From the NCBI RefSeq assembly GCF_014779765.1, contig NZ_JACXZA010000005.1:371013-435012 (forward strand): a stretch of 64,000 nt of DNA, given 5' to 3'. Below are positions 26,558 through 35,748 of this stretch, one piece after another. The notes under the pieces were generated by a model. It was not told the DNA's origin. It made no database searches and saw only the letters and a program-made list of their open reading frames with translations. Source of the DNA: Paenibacillus terricola (lineage in GTDB: Bacteria; Bacillota; Bacilli; Paenibacillales; Paenibacillaceae). The stretch's first letter is position 1. Each line of letters begins with the position of its first letter. The position numbers were made by a program, and so were the translations under genes.

Positions 26558-27262
26558 ATGATGGAACAAACGGTAACCATTCAATGCACCGGCGTCGAAA
26601 TGATTTTCAAGAAGAAGCAGGCACTCCGCAATGTCACGTTCTCCACGAACAGCGGCTCTATTGTTGGTCTGCTTGGACCAAACGGCGCCGGCAAATCGAC
26701 GCTCATGCGTATTCTGACTGGCATTCTTGAACCTACTGGCGGTTTCGTCGAAGTGCTTGGACGCAAGCCTGGCGTCGAAACGCTCGCGCAGCTATCCTTC
26801 CTGCCGGACCGTGGACAACTTCCCAATTGGCTGACGGCTGACCAATGGCTTGGCTATGCTTCCGGCATCTATCCCGACTGGGACATTGCGCTGGAACGCG
26901 AATGGGTACGCAAGCTGGAGGTTGATCGCACCATGGGGATCGGGACAATGTCCCGCGGTCAAGAGGCTCGGTTGCAGCTGTTAACATGCTTATCCCGTCG
27001 CACGAAGATCGTCATACTCGACGAGCCTTTCACTGGTGTCGATTTGCTGTCGCGAGAACGCATCTCCTCGGCGATTGCAGAAGAAACGGCCGGCGGCGAT
27101 CGCACCTTCCTTATCGCAACGCATGACATTCGCGAGATGGAATCGATGTTCGACCGTATCATTCTAATCGGGGATGGCACGATTAAAGGTGTTTATGATA
27201 CAGAGGAGCTTCGCGATGAGGGGCACTCCGTCGAATCCTGCTATAGGGAAGTGTTCGCATGA
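26558..27262 (+). CDS. ABC transporter ATP-binding protein (YtrB-like)
   Basis: 234 aa. Walker A is GPNGAGKSTLMR, Walker B IVILDEPFTGVD, and the His switch is in IATHDIREME. The signature position reads MSRGQEARL, a variant of LSGGQ. It starts two bases after the regulator stop, with AGGAGG before the ATG, and its last codons overlap the permease start (ATGA). It energises the permease at 27259. Confidence 0.9.
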   Translation: MMEQTVTIQCTGVEMIFKKKQALRNVTFSTNSGSIVGLLGPNGAGKSTLMRILTGILEPTGGFVEVLGRKPGVETLAQLSFLPDRGQLPNWLTADQWLGYASGIYPDWDIALEREWVRKLEVDRTMGIGTMSRGQEARLQLLTCLSRRTKIVILDEPFTGVDLLSRERISSAIAEETAGGDRTFLIATHDIREMESMFDRIILIGDGTIKGVYDTEELRDEGHSVESCYREVFA

Positions 27263-28833
27263 GCCGACATCATCGTTCCTTTAGTCCGATTGTTGCGTTC
27301 GAGCACAGCGCTTTTACCCCCTATCTTCCAACAACGAAGAGACGCGCCGCTTACTGGCTATTCGGTATCGCCATCACTGTCCTTGCTTGCCGTATTGTAT
27401 TCGGCGATCGCAACGAACCGGAAGCCATCTACCTGCTTGGTGCATGCCTATCATGGATTGCATTCATCATGCCGAATAGCATTCGCGCCATGCAGTCAAC
27501 GCATCAGCCGTTTCAAGAATGGTGGCTGACATTCCCGCTCGACCGCCGCACGCTTATACGGGCAAAGCTGCTAGCCACCCTTCGGTTGAACGGCTATATT
27601 GCTGCTGCATTCTGGCTCATAGCCACCATTCATAACTTTGGTGCAGCGATGTTGACGGAATCGCCCTTTCATGCAAGCAACGGACGTTTATGGGCAGACG
27701 CAGGAGCATACGGGTTGTTGTATGCAGCGATCGTATTGTTCGTCACAAGCATCACCGCTCTTGTTCCCCTAATGTTGAACGGATGGTTCCGATTTATCCT
27801 CCTGCCTTATATCCTCATATGGTCTCTGCCAATGGGGAACTTAGGAAAGTTAATAAACAACGACTATCTGATGCCAGCTCGCTGGCATCAATCGGATATG
27901 GTTGTACTCTATGCATTGGGACTCGCATTGCTCGGCTGGGGCGTCTATCATGCTGCGATTCGAGGCGTTGCGAGGTACGGCACGAGGGGACTTACGCCTC
28001 GCGAGACTGGGAAGGCTGGCGTCAGTCCGCGTCGTCAACCTAGCCTGATTCAGCGCGCCGTCCGCAGTCGATCGGCAGCAACCGGCTTCCGCTGTCTCAT
28101 CCAGCTTGAGCGTTCCAAGCACAGGAGCATCGCATCTAACAAATGGATGAAGCTTACAAGAGGAATTCTAACCATCGGGCTTGCTATCGGCGGGTATTTC
28201 GCCCTCAGAGAGAACGAAGGCGTCAGCATGGTACGGGTTATTCTTATTTTTCCAAGTGTTTTCGCAGTCACACTCATTACGCTCTCCTACGCGAATGATA
28301 TTACTAAGCGCCGAATGGAATGGATCTTCAGCTTTCCTTACAGCCCATTCAAGATTGCGCTGTCCAGACTATTCGCTATGTGGACAACAGCCATTCTATG
28401 GGTGGGTGGCGCCCTGACCGCAGCAGGTGTAGGCGCAGTCGTCCGCTATATCGTTCAGCGTCCGGATATAATCGCAACAACGAACGACATAGAGGGAGCA
28501 AGTTTTCTCCTGATCGCCTTCCTGACTTATTTCTTGTTCGGGACGCTTATCATCCATGCCCAATACGGCAATATGAAGAATCCGTTGCTCGCCGCTATCG
28601 GTCTTCCTTTTGCAATGGCGTCGTACCTTGTTCCTACGATGATTAACATGTATGTATTGCCGGACTCATTCGGCGAGAACGGGGTCGCGCCGCATTGGTG
28701 GATCGGGCTTGGCATCACGGCTGCGATCGCCATTCCATTCGCTTCGTATATTTTCATAACCTCTGTGCGAACGATCACCACTTCAATGCTGAGCTCGCAG
28801 GCCAGAGTTGCCGGTCGATTCAAGTGGAAGTAA
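27259..28833 (+). CDS. ABC transporter permease of the YtrA-controlled operon
   Basis: 524 aa with about ten to twelve hydrophobic helices in two clusters separated by a basic cytosolic stretch (about residues 235-300). It is translationally coupled to the ATPase. No substrate signature is visible. Related YtrA-controlled exporters answer to envelope stress, which is the best guess here. Confidence 0.8.
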   Translation: MSRHHRSFSPIVAFEHSAFTPYLPTTKRRAAYWLFGIAITVLACRIVFGDRNEPEAIYLLGACLSWIAFIMPNSIRAMQSTHQPFQEWWLTFPLDRRTLIRAKLLATLRLNGYIAAAFWLIATIHNFGAAMLTESPFHASNGRLWADAGAYGLLYAAIVLFVTSITALVPLMLNGWFRFILLPYILIWSLPMGNLGKLINNDYLMPARWHQSDMVVLYALGLALLGWGVYHAAIRGVARYGTRGLTPRETGKAGVSPRRQPSLIQRAVRSRSAATGFRCLIQLERSKHRSIASNKWMKLTRGILTIGLAIGGYFALRENEGVSMVRVILIFPSVFAVTLITLSYANDITKRRMEWIFSFPYSPFKIALSRLFAMWTTAILWVGGALTAAGVGAVVRYIVQRPDIIATTNDIEGASFLLIAFLTYFLFGTLIIHAQYGNMKNPLLAAIGLPFAMASYLVPTMINMYVLPDSFGENGVAPHWWIGLGITAAIAIPFASYIFITSVRTITTSMLSSQARVAGRFKWK

Positions 28834-28840
28834 TAACTTC

Positions 28841-28870
28841 TTGACAAAGATGACCGTTCGGGAGTATAAC
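28841..28870 (+). promoter_or_regulatory. ilvA: Sigma-A promoter for the T-box/ilvA transcript
   Basis: TTGACA at 28841-28846 and TATAAC at 28865-28870 are 18 bp apart, shortly before stem I of the T-box leader. Confidence 0.75.
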
Positions 28871-28900
28871 ATTACCAATCCGAACGAAGTATAATTGCAA

Positions 28901-29197
28901 GAGGATGACATCTCACATTCAACGAAGGGAACACGTTCACCGTTCACGCACTCCCCAGAGAGTCGGCAGCCGCTGAAAGCCGATGTGTGCGCCCGGATCG
29001 AGCATCCTCCCCGAGAAGCCGTGCTGAACCAAAGCTCCAAGCGAGCTGTAAGCGCGGACGGCCGTCCCCCGTTACCGGGAACGCGTATGAACACGTACGC
29101 GACTAAGCGCTGCCTTCTCCAGGTTATAATGGGAGCGGCAGAACAAGGGTGGTATCGCGAGTCAATCTCGTCCCTATGAGGGACGGGATTTTTTTGT
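28901..29197 (+). promoter_or_regulatory. T-box riboswitch, isoleucine specifier, controlling ilvA
   Basis: Stem I is closed by GAGGATG (28901-28907) and CATCCTC (29003-29009). Its apical part has the AGAGAG motif and its 3' side carries ATC (28997-28999), an Ile codon, as the likely specifier. The T-box element is AAGGGTGGTATCGCGA (29145-29160); its TGGT suits the ACCA end of tRNA-Ile. The terminator stem ATCTCGTCCCT/AGGGACGGGAT plus T-run ends at 29197. Uncharged tRNA-Ile should allow read-through into ilvA. Confidence 0.92.
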
Positions 29198-29225
29198 GTA
29201 CAATGCAATGCTATTATGGGCTTAA

Positions 29226-29316
29226 GAGGTAGTTCAAAAAGTCCGCTTTTGATCACGAAGTAGCACAAGAAGTGGATTCGCCATCAGGTGCTGAAAACCG
29301 AACTTTTTGAACACGC
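29226..29316 (+). repeat. Palindromic repeat element inserted between T-box and ilvA
   Basis: The left end GAGGTAGTTCAAAAAGTCCG and the right end GGTGCTGAAAACCG followed by AACTTTTTGAACACGC match the two ends of the 279-bp copy at 40918 (in inverse orientation), with the middle deleted. It lies downstream of the T-box terminator and 29 bp before the ilvA start. Confidence 0.85.
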
Positions 29317-29345
29317 ATTTATAGCCATTGAAAGGATGACGCCAG

Positions 29346-30617
29346 ATGAACGCAACGAGCAGTCACGAATCACGCAAAATTTCACTCGAAGAAATCATGC
29401 AAGCTCACCTGCACCTTAAGGAGGTCGTGACGCGTACGCCGCTGCAGCACAGCCGTGTGCTGTCCGAGCGCTACGATTGCGACGTCTATCTCAAACGCGA
29501 AGATTTGCAAATCGTTCGTTCGTTCAAAATTCGCGGCGCTTATCATATGATCCGTTCGCTGTCTTCGGAGCAGATCTCGCATGGCGTGATCTGTGCGAGC
29601 GCAGGCAACCATGCGCAAGGCGTCGCTTATTCATGCCAAACGCTCGGCATTCGCGGCAAAATCTATATGCCAAGCACAACGCCTCGGCAGAAGGTGAAGC
29701 AGGTATCATTCTTCGGCGGTTCAGAGGTTGAGATTGTACTTGTCGGGGATACGTTCGACGATGCTTATGCAGAGGCAATTGCCGAGAGCGGTCGAACAGG
29801 CATGACCTTCATCCATCCGTTCGATGATTCGAAGATTATCGCAGGCAATGGCACAATCGGCATGGAAATTATGGAGGCGGCAGAACGCTCGCCTGACTAT
29901 ATCTTCATTACAGTAGGCGGTGGTGGTCTCGCGGCAGGCGTTGCCTCATATGTAAAAGCCGTCTCCCCTACGACCCGCGTCATCGGCATCGAGCCCAAAG
30001 GCGCCCCTTCCCTGCAGCGTTCGCTCAACGCAGGCAAGGTCGTCCCGCTTGATGAGATCGATAAATTCGTAGACGGCGCCGCAGTCAAACGAATCGGCGA
30101 ACTGACCTTCGAGATATGCCAAGAGCTGGTCGACGATGTGCTGATCGTACCGGAAGGCAAAGTATGTACGACACTGCTCGATCTATACAACGAGAATGCG
30201 ATCGTCGCCGAACCGGCTGGCGCGCTTCCGATTGCAGCGCTGGACCTGTATCGGGAGCAGATCAAAGGCAAGTCGGTCGTCTGCGTCATCAGCGGCGGCA
30301 ATAACGATGTGGATCGCATGCAGGAAATTAAAGAGCGTTCGCTTATTTATGAAGGACTCAAGCATTATTTCATGGTCAACTTCCCGCAGCGCGCAGGCGC
30401 TCTACGCGAGTTTCTCGACGATGTGCTGGGACCCAATGACGACATTACCCGATTCGAATATACGAAGCAGCATAACAAAGATAACGGCCCAGCGCTTGTC
30501 GGCATTGAGCTGAAGCATCGGGAAGACTATGCGCCGCTTATGGAACGGATGTATGCGAAAGGCTTAACATTCTATGAGCTGAACAAAGATCCGCTGCTGT
30601 TTAATTTGCTGATCTAA
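29346..30617 (+). CDS. ilvA: Threonine deaminase, biosynthetic
   Basis: 423 aa. It converts threonine to 2-oxobutanoate, the first step of isoleucine synthesis. The PLP lysine is Lys61 in SFKIRGAYHM, the phosphate-binding loop is VGGGGLAAG, and SAGNHAQGVA and SGGNNDVDRM are family blocks. One C-terminal ACT-like domain (residues about 335-420, HYFMVNFPQRAGALREFL) would mediate feedback control, as in Bacillus-type IlvA. ATG follows GAAAGGATG. The T-box upstream gives isoleucine control. Other ilv genes are not in the window. Confidence 0.95.
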   Translation: MNATSSHESRKISLEEIMQAHLHLKEVVTRTPLQHSRVLSERYDCDVYLKREDLQIVRSFKIRGAYHMIRSLSSEQISHGVICASAGNHAQGVAYSCQTLGIRGKIYMPSTTPRQKVKQVSFFGGSEVEIVLVGDTFDDAYAEAIAESGRTGMTFIHPFDDSKIIAGNGTIGMEIMEAAERSPDYIFITVGGGGLAAGVASYVKAVSPTTRVIGIEPKGAPSLQRSLNAGKVVPLDEIDKFVDGAAVKRIGELTFEICQELVDDVLIVPEGKVCTTLLDLYNENAIVAEPAGALPIAALDLYREQIKGKSVVCVISGGNNDVDRMQEIKERSLIYEGLKHYFMVNFPQRAGALREFLDDVLGPNDDITRFEYTKQHNKDNGPALVGIELKHREDYAPLMERMYAKGLTFYELNKDPLLFNLLI

Positions 30618-30630
30618 GGAGGAATAGGCA

Positions 30631-32520
30631 ATGCCACGAAGCGATAAGAGGGCTTTGCGGAGCGAAGGCACAAGCGCCAGCCATAGCAATAGCAGCGCTG
30701 ATGACATCCGAATCGAATGTGATGACGAATGTGAAGAAGCAAGAAGCGCCGCAATTCATGACGATAAGAAATGTGCAGAGGCCGCGCTTGCTCCTGGCCC
30801 CTCGTCGCTGATTATGCCCAAGCACCGCGTACATGAGATGGTGCTGCTCAAGACCATTGCAGAGACGCTTAATCAGTCCCACGAGCTATCCTCCATGCTG
30901 CACTCGGTGCTTGAGAAGCTATTGGAACTGACAGGCCTGACGACAGGCTGGATTTTCTTATCCGAACGGTTTATGGACTTCCGCTGTGTAGCGGAGCAGA
31001 ACCTCCCCCCTGCCCTGACAGGTAATAATGGCAAGCGGATGAACAACGGCTCCTGCTGGTGTCTCGAACGGTATTGGGACGGCAGACTTGTCAATGCCAT
31101 CAACATATTGAACTGCAAACGGCTGGAGGATGCGGTTGCCTTCCGCTGGGGGGATACGGAAGGCATTACGCATCATGCGACTGTGCCGCTTCGAACGGGC
31201 AAAGAGCTCGTCGGACTTCTTAATGTCGCCGCGCCCGGTAAGGTGCACTTCACCGATGAGGAGCTCGCCTTGCTCCAATCCGTCGCCTTCCAGATGGGCA
31301 GCGCGATCGAACGCATTTATTTGTACGCAGCCGAACAGCGCCGTGCGGAAATGTTTGCCCGACTGGATGAGTTCAGCCGCGCGCTCACCAGCCGAACTGG
31401 CGGGTGCTCCGATCTGGTGCCTGTCGCCAAGGCTTCACTCTCTCTAATTGGCGAACACTTCAACTGGCCAATCGCGGCGCTCTACGAACAATCTGACAGC
31501 AAGCTATCGCTGCGGTCCGTTTATACTAGCGATGAGTCGTTCGAACTTCCGGAACGTATGGCGATGGAGGAGTCCGGATGGATCGGCGAAGCCGTTACCA
31601 ACCGCCGCCTGCGAACAGCCTCCGCTGAAGAGGCCGCTCTCCTATTCCATGCCGAAGGCCGCGAAGGCAGGCGCCGCCCTGCTGCGAAGCTCGCCACGGC
31701 AGCAGTTGTTCCGCTGCCATTCGGCGATACCGGCTACAGTGTGCTTATAGTCGGCAGCACGAAACGCGATGAATTGAAAGCTGAGGATCGTCCTATTCTA
31801 GAGGCGCTCGCCGAACATATCGCCGGTGCGCTGGAGAGTACGCTGCTGGCTGATCATCGCAAGGAACTGACCCGAATCGAGGAACGGAACAGGCTGGCGC
31901 GCGACCTTCACGACTCGGTCAGCCAGCTGTTATTCTCGTTGTCGATGACCTCCCGCGGTGTGGAAAGCCTGCTGACAGGTCCTTCGCCGGATACGAAGGC
32001 TGCACTGTCTGCCGTCCGCGATCTGCAGAGCTTATCACAGAGCGCGCTGAAGGAAATGCGCTCCCTTATTCTGCAGCTGCGCCCCGCTGAACTGCAGGCC
32101 GGACTTGTTACTGCGCTGCGTGAATACGCTGAGCGGCTCGGACTCCAGATTGCTGCACGTGTCGATGGTGTCGGCGCGCTCCCGCGTCCAATCGAGGATG
32201 CATTGTGGCGCATCGGACAAGAAGCGCTTAACAACGTCAGCAAGCATGCGGGCACGCCGGCTGCTGAAGTTACACTCACGATTACAAGTCTTGAAGTGAC
32301 GCTGCGCATCACCGATAAAGGAAAAGGGCTGCCGGGGAGTATCTCAAGACTGTACGGCTCCGCCACCTCCATTGGTCTCTCTACCATGCGCGAACGAGCT
32401 GAGGGACTCGGCGGGACCATCTCCATCATGCCAAGAAGAAGCGGCGGTACGGCAGTGGAGGTCATTATTCCGATGAGAGCCATCAATCAGTCGAACGGAA
32501 ATAGGGGGAATGAACGATGA
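30631..32520 (+). CDS. GAF-containing sensor histidine kinase, NarL/HisKA_3 type
   Basis: 629 aa, no membrane segment. Two GAF-like regions (about residues 80-230 and 255-400) precede the HisKA_3 box RLARDLHDSVSQLLFSLSMT with His427 and a HATPase domain (EALNNVSKHAG, ITDKGKGLPG, IGLSTMRERAEGLGG). The first 60 residues are polar and unassigned. It begins 13 bp after ilvA, with AAGGAGGAA before the ATG, and overlaps the response regulator start (ATGA). The pair forms a two-component system of unknown signal, possibly redox. Confidence 0.9.
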   Translation: MPRSDKRALRSEGTSASHSNSSADDIRIECDDECEEARSAAIHDDKKCAEAALAPGPSSLIMPKHRVHEMVLLKTIAETLNQSHELSSMLHSVLEKLLELTGLTTGWIFLSERFMDFRCVAEQNLPPALTGNNGKRMNNGSCWCLERYWDGRLVNAINILNCKRLEDAVAFRWGDTEGITHHATVPLRTGKELVGLLNVAAPGKVHFTDEELALLQSVAFQMGSAIERIYLYAAEQRRAEMFARLDEFSRALTSRTGGCSDLVPVAKASLSLIGEHFNWPIAALYEQSDSKLSLRSVYTSDESFELPERMAMEESGWIGEAVTNRRLRTASAEEAALLFHAEGREGRRRPAAKLATAAVVPLPFGDTGYSVLIVGSTKRDELKAEDRPILEALAEHIAGALESTLLADHRKELTRIEERNRLARDLHDSVSQLLFSLSMTSRGVESLLTGPSPDTKAALSAVRDLQSLSQSALKEMRSLILQLRPAELQAGLVTALREYAERLGLQIAARVDGVGALPRPIEDALWRIGQEALNNVSKHAGTPAAEVTLTITSLEVTLRITDKGKGLPGSISRLYGSATSIGLSTMRERAEGLGGTISIMPRRSGGTAVEVIIPMRAINQSNGNRGNER

Positions 32521-33173
32521 CAATCAAGCTGCTGCTCGCGGACGATCATGCCATGGTTCGCAAAGGGCTGCAAATGTTCCTGTCCACCCAATCGGATCTG
32601 CGCATTGTCGGAGAGGCGTCGAACGGCCAGGAGGCAATTGACCGAACGAATGAGCTGTCGCCGGATATGATTCTAATGGATTTGCATATGCCCATTATGG
32701 ATGGCATTGAAGTTACGAAGAGGTTGAAGCAGACACATCCGAATGTAAAGGTCATCGTGCTGACCTCCTTCTCGGATGACGATCACGTCCTCCCTGCCAT
32801 CCGGGCCGGCGCCAAAGGCTATCTGCTGAAAGACATCGAGCCCGACGAGCTCGTCCGCGCTATTCGCCGCGTCTGGCAGGGCCAAGTCGAGCTTCATCCG
32901 GATGCTGCGGTCAGGCTGATGAATCTGCTCTCTACTCAGGAAGATGTCGTCCAAGACGAAGACACCTCCGCCGCCCGCCTTGCCGAACTGACAAGGCGCG
33001 AGATGGAGGTGCTTCAGCTCATTGCCGCCGGTAAGAGCAACAAAGAAATTGGCGATCTGCTATCGATAACGGAGAAGACGGTCAAGACGCATGTAAGCCA
33101 TGTGCTCGACAAGCTTGGCTTCTCGGATCGCACGCAAGCGGCCATCTTCGCCGTTAAACACGGATTGGATTAA
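32517..33173 (+). CDS. NarL/LuxR family response regulator
   Basis: 218 aa. The receiver domain has the acidic pair Asp9-Asp10, phosphoacceptor Asp55 (MILMDLHMP) and Lys in YLLKDIEPDEL. The C-terminal LuxR helix-turn-helix reads LTRREMEVLQLIAAGKSNKE then TEKTVKTHVSHVLDKL. Its ATG overlaps the kinase stop. The genes it regulates are unknown. The FMN reductase 157 bp downstream is a candidate. Confidence 0.93.
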   Translation: MTIKLLLADDHAMVRKGLQMFLSTQSDLRIVGEASNGQEAIDRTNELSPDMILMDLHMPIMDGIEVTKRLKQTHPNVKVIVLTSFSDDDHVLPAIRAGAKGYLLKDIEPDELVRAIRRVWQGQVELHPDAAVRLMNLLSTQEDVVQDEDTSAARLAELTRREMEVLQLIAAGKSNKEIGDLLSITEKTVKTHVSHVLDKLGFSDRTQAAIFAVKHGLD

Positions 33174-33329
33174 CCTCTACGACGAAAGTCGCATGCCGCA
33201 TACGACCGAAGCCGAATCAATTTGTATTCCATAATCATCCTGCGTCCTGACGCTTCTTGACTCCCGTTCCGTTACGATAAGGCTACACAAGAGAGATAGC
33301 CATTCGGCTTATCGGAGGAGGAGAAAGCC

Positions 33330-33896
33330 ATGCAAATCGTTATTATTGCTGGCAGTAATCGTCAAGGAGCAACAAGTACGAAGGCAGCCGCCTATGCTGG
33401 TCAACGGCTTGCTCAGCAAGGCCATCAGGTTCGGCTGTTCGACCTGCACCAGCAACCGCTGCCGCTCTATTCCCCTGACGCGAATAGTACAGCGGTCGAA
33501 CCGGCGGCCGCGCTTCAACAGGCAATGCTGGCAGCGGATGCCGTCATTCTATCGACACCTGAATATCATGGCAGCTTCTCTGGCGTTCTGAAGAACGCAC
33601 TCGACTTCCTCGGTCAGTCACACTTCAGCGGCAAAACCGTTCTCTCCATCAGCACCGCTGGCGGCCCGATTGGCGTCAGCTCGCTGCAGCAGCTTCAGAC
33701 CATCGTACGCAACCTGCACGGCATTAACTGCCCGGAATGGATATCGATCGGCGGCACGCAGCGCACAGCCTTCGAGCAAGGCGGAGACTACGAGACCCAT
33801 GCCGCTGTATTCGATCGGATCCATCGTGCCCTTGACACGTTCGTTGACTTAGCGAGCCGATTGCAGCGTTCGGCGGCTGCACGCACGATTGGATAA
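33330..33896 (+). CDS. NADPH-dependent FMN reductase (azoreductase/YhdA-like)
   Basis: 188 aa flavodoxin-like protein. FMN phosphate binding is in IAGSNRQGATSTKAA, and the family phrases STPEYHGSFSGVLKNALDF and SISTAGGPIGVSSLQQL are clear. These enzymes reduce quinones, azo dyes or chromate. ATG follows GGAGGAG. A strong terminator follows directly. Confidence 0.9.
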   Translation: MQIVIIAGSNRQGATSTKAAAYAGQRLAQQGHQVRLFDLHQQPLPLYSPDANSTAVEPAAALQQAMLAADAVILSTPEYHGSFSGVLKNALDFLGQSHFSGKTVLSISTAGGPIGVSSLQQLQTIVRNLHGINCPEWISIGGTQRTAFEQGGDYETHAAVFDRIHRALDTFVDLASRLQRSAAARTIG

Positions 33897-33900
33897 TAAC

Positions 33901-33935
33901 GAAGGCGGCGATCAACGGATCGCCGCCTTCTTTTT
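33901..33935 (+). terminator. Strong terminator after FMN reductase
   Basis: GAAGGCGGCGATC pairs with GATCGCCGCCTTC around the loop AACG, followed by five T. It overlaps the stop of the convergent lasso exporter gene. Confidence 0.9.
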
Positions 33936-35736
33936 ATCTACTAACCGCTGCTATCTCTTGCTGGTGCAGCAGTTGACTAAACATGCCGTTGGATGCATTA
34001 GCAAGCTGACTGTAGCTTCCACGCTGAATAATGCCCCCATTTTCCAACACGATGACCTGATCCGCGTGACGAATCGTCGACAACCGGTGCGCAATAAAGA
34101 TAATCGTCATGCTCCCTCTGATTCGTTCGAGTGCCAGCTGGATCTTCGCCTCATTCTCGCTGTCCAGCGCACTCGTCGCCTCGTCCAGGATAAGGACAGA
34201 AGGTTTGCGCAATATCGCACGAGCCAATACAATCCGTTGGCGCTCGCCGCCGGACAAGCGAACCCCACGATCGCCCAGCAACGTATCCAATCCATCAGGA
34301 AGACGTCTCACGAATTCATCCGCTGCAGAGAAACGAAGCGCTTCCCATAGCTGTTCCTCTGTTGCATCCGGCGCTCCCATACATAAGTTTTCCCGCAGGC
34401 TCAAATGAAAGAGAAACGGGTCCTGCGATACATAGCTGACCGTTTGCCTGAATTGAAAGGAGCATGTCCGCATTGGCATCCCATCCACCATAATGTCCCC
34501 CTGTTGAGGCTCAATCAGGCCTATTAAGAGATCGATGAGCGTGCTTTTTCCTGCGCCGGATTTCCCTACAATCGCAGTCATGCTGTTAGCTGGAATATTC
34601 AAGTCAATGTGCCGCAGCGCGTAAGACGAGCGATGCACGTCGTATTGGTAGCACACACCACGACATTCGATGCCATGCTTCATGCGCCAATCACTTTGTA
34701 TATCCACAGAGAGATTCTTCAAGTCGAATTCCCTGGCTTGTTCCGAGTTGAATTGCAGTTCGCGTAAGGTTCTGCATGCGGGCATAATTTGCGCAAGCCC
34801 TTCCCAGCTGGATTGCAGCTGCGAGAACTTGGGCCACAACCGCGAGAAAATGATAACAATGAGAAGGAGCATAGAGCCTTCTGCATGAAAGAACGCCGTA
34901 GCGATATAAACGAATAACGCAATGAATACGCCTGATGCAAGCTTGTAATAAAATTGCGAGCCCGATTGCAGGCGTGAGAATCGAACTACATTGTGCTCCA
35001 TCCGAATCGTTAGTGCACGGAACCAATCTACATGCTGACTTTCGGTCATATTGCTCTTAATATCTTTAATTCCATTGAAATGCTCGGTCATGCCAGCCAT
35101 ATAGCTCTGCATAAGAGTCGTCATCTCATCGCCAATCGACCGCGAAGCCGTAAAGGACTTCCGGTTAACGAATGCAAGAATTAGACCGCACACTAGGACT
35201 AGCAGGGTTAATTTGTAAGAAAGCCACAATGCAATGCCGATCTGCACAAGCGTAAACAACACACTCATTATCATTTGCAGAAACGTAAATATCCCGTAAC
35301 TGACTCGCGGCAGTTCCGTCGTCATAACGTGTGTAAGATCTGATTTTCTCGTCCCTAAGAAGAAGGGCCAATTGGCTTCGAGCAGTGAGCGATACACATC
35401 GTTACGAATGTAACGGATGAATCGCTGCTCCAGCTGAATGTTCCGATTGCCGAGAAACCGCGACAGCGATGACTGGCTGATTAACAGAACGAGGTAAATG
35501 AGCAGCACAGCTGGCAGCTGGACGGCTGCATCAAGTGATCGAAGCGGCTGCACAAGAGCCTCCAGATAGGAGTTGCTAAACATGCTTGTAAGTCCAATCA
35601 GACTGAGCATCGGAAGCAGCATCAGGATGCCAAGCCCATCAAGCAAGCTGCTGACCGTCATTCCAGCCATATTCAGGTACAGCTGGAGCCCCGCGAACCG
35701 TTGAAACTTCCTAAGATAAGCGAGCAAATCCTGCAA
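33934..35736 (-). CDS. padeD: Lasso peptide ABC exporter (permease-ATPase fusion)
   Basis: 600 aa. About six membrane helices in residues 15-300 are followed by a nucleotide-binding domain: Walker A IVGKSGAGKSTLIDLL, Q-loop SYVSQDPFLF, signature LSGGERQRIVLARA, Walker B VLILDEATSALD. This is the half-transporter form used by lasso clusters (McjD/PadeD type) to export the mature peptide and give self-immunity. The start is TTG 35736, preceded by AAGGGGGG and 12 bp after the kinase stop. It is the last gene of the operon that runs from 38917 to 33934. Confidence 0.88.
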   Translation of the reverse strand: MQDLLAYLRKFQRFAGLQLYLNMAGMTVSSLLDGLGILMLLPMLSLIGLTSMFSNSYLEALVQPLRSLDAAVQLPAVLLIYLVLLISQSSLSRFLGNRNIQLEQRFIRYIRNDVYRSLLEANWPFFLGTRKSDLTHVMTTELPRVSYGIFTFLQMIMSVLFTLVQIGIALWLSYKLTLLVLVCGLILAFVNRKSFTASRSIGDEMTTLMQSYMAGMTEHFNGIKDIKSNMTESQHVDWFRALTIRMEHNVVRFSRLQSGSQFYYKLASGVFIALFVYIATAFFHAEGSMLLLIVIIFSRLWPKFSQLQSSWEGLAQIMPACRTLRELQFNSEQAREFDLKNLSVDIQSDWRMKHGIECRGVCYQYDVHRSSYALRHIDLNIPANSMTAIVGKSGAGKSTLIDLLIGLIEPQQGDIMVDGMPMRTCSFQFRQTVSYVSQDPFLFHLSLRENLCMGAPDATEEQLWEALRFSAADEFVRRLPDGLDTLLGDRGVRLSGGERQRIVLARAILRKPSVLILDEATSALDSENEAKIQLALERIRGSMTIIFIAHRLSTIRHADQVIVLENGGIIQRGSYSQLANASNGMFSQLLHQQEIAAVSR

Positions 35737-35748
35737 TCGAAGCCCCCC

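Noticed and set aside
33174-33329. Additional promoter or RNA in the response regulator-FMN reductase gap
   Set aside because: TTGACT near 33258 has only a weak -10, and no stable RNA structure was evident.
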